The position numbers were made by a program, and so were the translations under genes. Below, in pieces: positions 41,205-42,977 of a DNA stretch of 42,977 nucleotides (position 1 is its first letter; the number at the start of each line of letters is the position of its first letter). The DNA comes from Robiginitalea sp. (lineage in GTDB: Bacteria > Bacteroidota > Bacteroidia > Flavobacteriales > Flavobacteriaceae): NCBI GenBank assembly GCA_024638915.1, contig JAHEJJ010000023.1, forward strand, positions 1 through 42,977. The letters are read 5' to 3'. The notes beneath the pieces were generated by a model. The model saw nothing but the letters and a program-made list of their open reading frames with translations, was not told the origin of the DNA and made no database searches.

Positions 41205-41702
41205 ATGCTGTGGATAGTGCTTGGCATCTTGTTCATCCTTGTCGTACTCTATGTACTTTTACTTCCGCTTGATCTTGTAATAAACACGATTCAAAATCAG
41301 TATTATATCAGGGCAGGTGTCATCGCAAAGGCCAGGTTTAAAGTAGATGATAATTACTTGTTTCGAATCGAACTTAGAACCTTAGGTATTCCATATACCA
41401 TTTATCCACTGCGAAGGCAAAAGAGGATTAAAAAGGAAACCAGACCGAAAAAAGCAAAGGGCCGTTTTAAATGGTCATATATGAAGACCGGAGTCCGTCT
41501 GATCAGATCTTTCGAGCTGAAACGCTTTGCCCTGCAACTAGATACCGGAAATTGCATCACCAATGCAAAGCTATATCCTGTATTTGCCTACTTCAATTAT
41601 TTGGGAAGTGATTTACAGGTGAATTTTAAAGGCAATAACCAACTGAACCTCCATCTTCAAAACAGGCCTATAAGAATAGTTAAATCATTTATAAACCCTT
41701 AA
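41205..41702 (+). CDS. Membrane-anchored DUF2953-like protein
   Basis: 165 aa: one N-terminal transmembrane helix (LWIVLGILFILVVLYVLLL), then a cytoplasmic or periplasmic domain with basic linker (RRQKRIKKETRPKKAKG) and beta-rich ends (LQLDTGNCITNAKLYPVFAYFNYL, LQVNFKGNNQLNLHLQNRP). The layout and the neighbour resemble Bacillus YtfI (DUF2953), which as I recall is encoded directly next to YtfJ. The next gene here is a YtfJ/GerW homologue 10 bases downstream, so the two form an operon. Function unknown. Confidence 0.65.
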   Translation: MLWIVLGILFILVVLYVLLLPLDLVINTIQNQYYIRAGVIAKARFKVDDNYLFRIELRTLGIPYTIYPLRRQKRIKKETRPKKAKGRFKWSYMKTGVRLIRSFELKRFALQLDTGNCITNAKLYPVFAYFNYLGSDLQVNFKGNNQLNLHLQNRPIRIVKSFINP

Positions 41703-41712
41703 AAATTTTATT

Positions 41713-42084
41713 ATGGAATTACACTTTGAAGAATTATTAACAAAAATTACAGATTTCATGAAATCTGAAGCAAAAACTGAAACCATAATTGGAGAGCAGT
41801 TTAAACTTGGAGAATTTCTTTGTGTCCCTGTTATTAAAGTAGGAATGGGATTCGGATCAGGAGGTGGCGAAGGTGTTGAAGCTAAGGCCAGAAAAGGTCA
41901 GGGTATGGGTGCCGGAGCAGGCGTCGGTATAGAACCGATCGGCTTCTTGATCACCAAGGGTGATGAGATTTCTTTTCTTGAAGCTGGGAAGGCCCACGGA
42001 CTTGCTGCTGCGTTCGAAAAAGTTCCTGAACTGATAGAAAAGTATGTTGAGACCAGGAAAAAAGAAGAGGAATTGATGGTTTAA
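41713..42084 (+). CDS. GerW/YtfJ-family protein
   Basis: 123 aa, matching the sporulation YtfJ family (GerW): short N-terminal helix with KTETIIGEQFKLGEFLCVPVIKVGMGFGSGGGEG, a Gly-rich segment (GQGMGAGAGVGIEPIGFLI) and a Lys/Glu-rich tail. In Bacillus the protein sits in the spore, but this family is widespread in non-sporulating bacteria, where the role is unknown. It is coupled to the DUF2953-like gene by a 10-base gap and followed by a terminator. Confidence 0.85.
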   Translation: MELHFEELLTKITDFMKSEAKTETIIGEQFKLGEFLCVPVIKVGMGFGSGGGEGVEAKARKGQGMGAGAGVGIEPIGFLITKGDEISFLEAGKAHGLAAAFEKVPELIEKYVETRKKEEELMV

Positions 42085-42122
42085 TCCGTCTAAAAAACAT
42101 CTGATTGTTATTTAAAGTGACT

Positions 42123-42152
42123 GGGCGGGGAAATACGTTTCCTCGCCCTTTT
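42123..42152 (+). terminator. Rho-independent terminator
   Basis: An 11-bp stem GGGCGGGGAAA / TTTCCTCGCCC (one G-T wobble), TACG loop, followed by TTTT, 38 bases after the GerW gene. Confidence 0.9.
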
Positions 42153-42348
42153 ATGTTTTAGGAATCAGGCTTTTAATTTTGCTTGAACCGGATCATCTGA
42201 CAACTCAGAAACGTATCGAACCAATTGTTTTAGAACTATCCATTTTCTTTTATCACCGTAGCGAATATAAAAGTGAAATCAATGAATTCGAAGAACGAAA
42301 CGCTTCTTACTTGTTATATTAGAAGCTTACTTCATCATAGATATCAAA

Positions 42349-42977
42349 GTGAACCAGAATAATTCTGTGGGCTGGAAAACAGCCACGGCCATAGTGATTG
42401 CCAATATGATAGGGGCCGGAATTTTCACCAGTCTGGGATTCCAGCTGGTTGATATTGTAAATTCATGGTCTATCATTATTTTGTGGTCACTCGGGGCGCT
42501 CATGGCATTATGCGGAGCCCTTAGTTATGCAGAATTGGGTACTTACTGGAGAAGATCAGGCGGCGAATACCATTTCCTATCACAGGCGTTTCACCCAGTA
42601 ATTGGCTATTTATCGGGTTGGGTGTCCCTGACCGTGGGATTTGCAGCCCCGGTTGCTTTGGCCACAATGGCGCTGGGCGAATATGTTGGCCCTTATCTGG
42701 CGGTGAACGAGATGGTTCTGGCCATGTTGGTTATCATTCTTATCAGTGGATTTCACTCGCTGAGCATAAAAAGAAGCAGCCTGATGCAAAACACGACTAC
42801 TTTGCTAAAACTCGGGCTCATTTTAGTGCTCTTATATTTCGGGTTTACAAAGACTTCTTCGGATACGGCATTTCTTTGGGACGGAAGTTGGCATGATGAA
42901 GTACTTCTTCCCGCATTTGCAGTTTCTTTTGTTTTCGTGACATTTTCCTATTCAGGATGGAATGCAGCGGCCTATAT
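42349..42977 (+). CDS. APC-superfamily amino-acid permease (3' partial)
   Basis: Reading frame open to the end of the window, 209 codons visible. The translation (GWKTATAIVIANMIGAGIFTSLGF, then ALCGALSYAELGTYW, SGGEYHFLSQAF and SGWVSLTVGFAAPVALATMALGEYVG) is that of APC-family permeases, with the GAGIF unwound helix 1 that contacts the substrate backbone. At least five membrane spans are visible. The start is taken as GTG at 42349, since no ATG in frame gives the full first helix; an upstream alternative cannot be excluded. Substrate unknown. Confidence 0.85.
   Translation, partial: MNQNNSVGWKTATAIVIANMIGAGIFTSLGFQLVDIVNSWSIIILWSLGALMALCGALSYAELGTYWRRSGGEYHFLSQAFHPVIGYLSGWVSLTVGFAAPVALATMALGEYVGPYLAVNEMVLAMLVIILISGFHSLSIKRSSLMQNTTTLLKLGLILVLLYFGFTKTSSDTAFLWDGSWHDEVLLPAFAVSFVFVTFSYSGWNAAAY

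Noticed and set aside
42618-42896. 92-aa plus-strand frame at the end of the window
   Set aside because: It lies out of frame within the permease gene, whose translation is a convincing APC protein.
1-42977. CRISPR arrays, insertion sequences, integrase/att sites, rRNA or tRNA genes
   Set aside because: No spaced direct repeats, transposase or integrase motifs, or structural RNA signatures were seen.

Overview
The window looks like a chromosomal segment of a marine-type member of the Bacteroidota, most likely Flavobacteriaceae. The signs are a SusC/CarboxypepD-reg style TonB receptor, a DUF5916 protein, a DUF4251 protein, a BLUF protein, an ECF sigma factor with a membrane partner, weak Shine-Dalgarno sequences, frequent TTG/GTG starts and TAnnTTTG-like -7 boxes. 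No rRNA, tRNA, IS element or CRISPR array was seen. All assignments rest on reading the sequence and on remembered family motifs; no search was run.

Layout. (1) 1-7968 (+): a tightly packed molybdenum-cofactor block. It starts with the 3' part of an IorB/xanthine-dehydrogenase-type molybdopterin subunit, followed by moaD, moaA, mobA, a moeB-rhodanese fusion, moeA, xdhC and a mocA-like nucleotidyltransferase. Together they make, mature and load the cofactor for the enzyme at the head of the block. (2) 8122-14101 (+): a secreted repeat protein, an exported amidohydrolase, an ECF sigma factor with a 4-TM partner, and a DUF5916 outer-membrane protein. (3) 14122-29077: an unusual NRPS locus. The minus-strand operon runs HupE/UreJ protein > C-A(N-terminal part) > GAMT-like methyltransferase > A(C-terminal part)-T-E > C-T-TE > Sfp-type PPTase. 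A divergent plus-strand operon runs ACP > C-A-T, whose A domain carries an inserted PP-loop ATP-pyrophosphatase domain, > small His-rich protein > (structured leader) > TonB receptor.

The main discovery candidate is region 3. Both adenylation domains are broken at the same place, between core motifs a8 and a9. In one, a PP-loop domain with zinc-ribbon-like cysteines (WbpG/TtcA flavour) is inserted within the polypeptide. In the other, the domain is cut into two polypeptides with a separate guanidinoacetate-methyltransferase-like protein encoded exactly at the cut, joined by two 4-base ATGA overlaps. The PP-loop-containing A domain has a specificity code very close to asparagine, which suggests an Asn side-chain amide converted on the assembly line (to amidine, thioamide or nitrile). 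The thioesterase has Cys instead of Ser as nucleophile. Flanking by HupE/UreJ, a His-rich protein and a TonB receptor suggests a small peptide metallophore with its own uptake system.

(4) 29666-35565: the TonB receptor, two signal-peptide-bearing SAM methyltransferases, a small beta-barrel protein, a DUF4251 protein, and an intergenic region carrying three unreported very small minus-strand ORFs (two clearly paralogous) ending at a strong hairpin terminator. (5) 35566-42977: an EF-G-like GTPase lacking the catalytic His, an exported glutaredoxin-like protein, a YbdG-type MscS channel, a BLUF photoreceptor, an SDR, a DUF2953-like/GerW(YtfJ) pair, and the start of an APC-family amino-acid permease that runs off the window.
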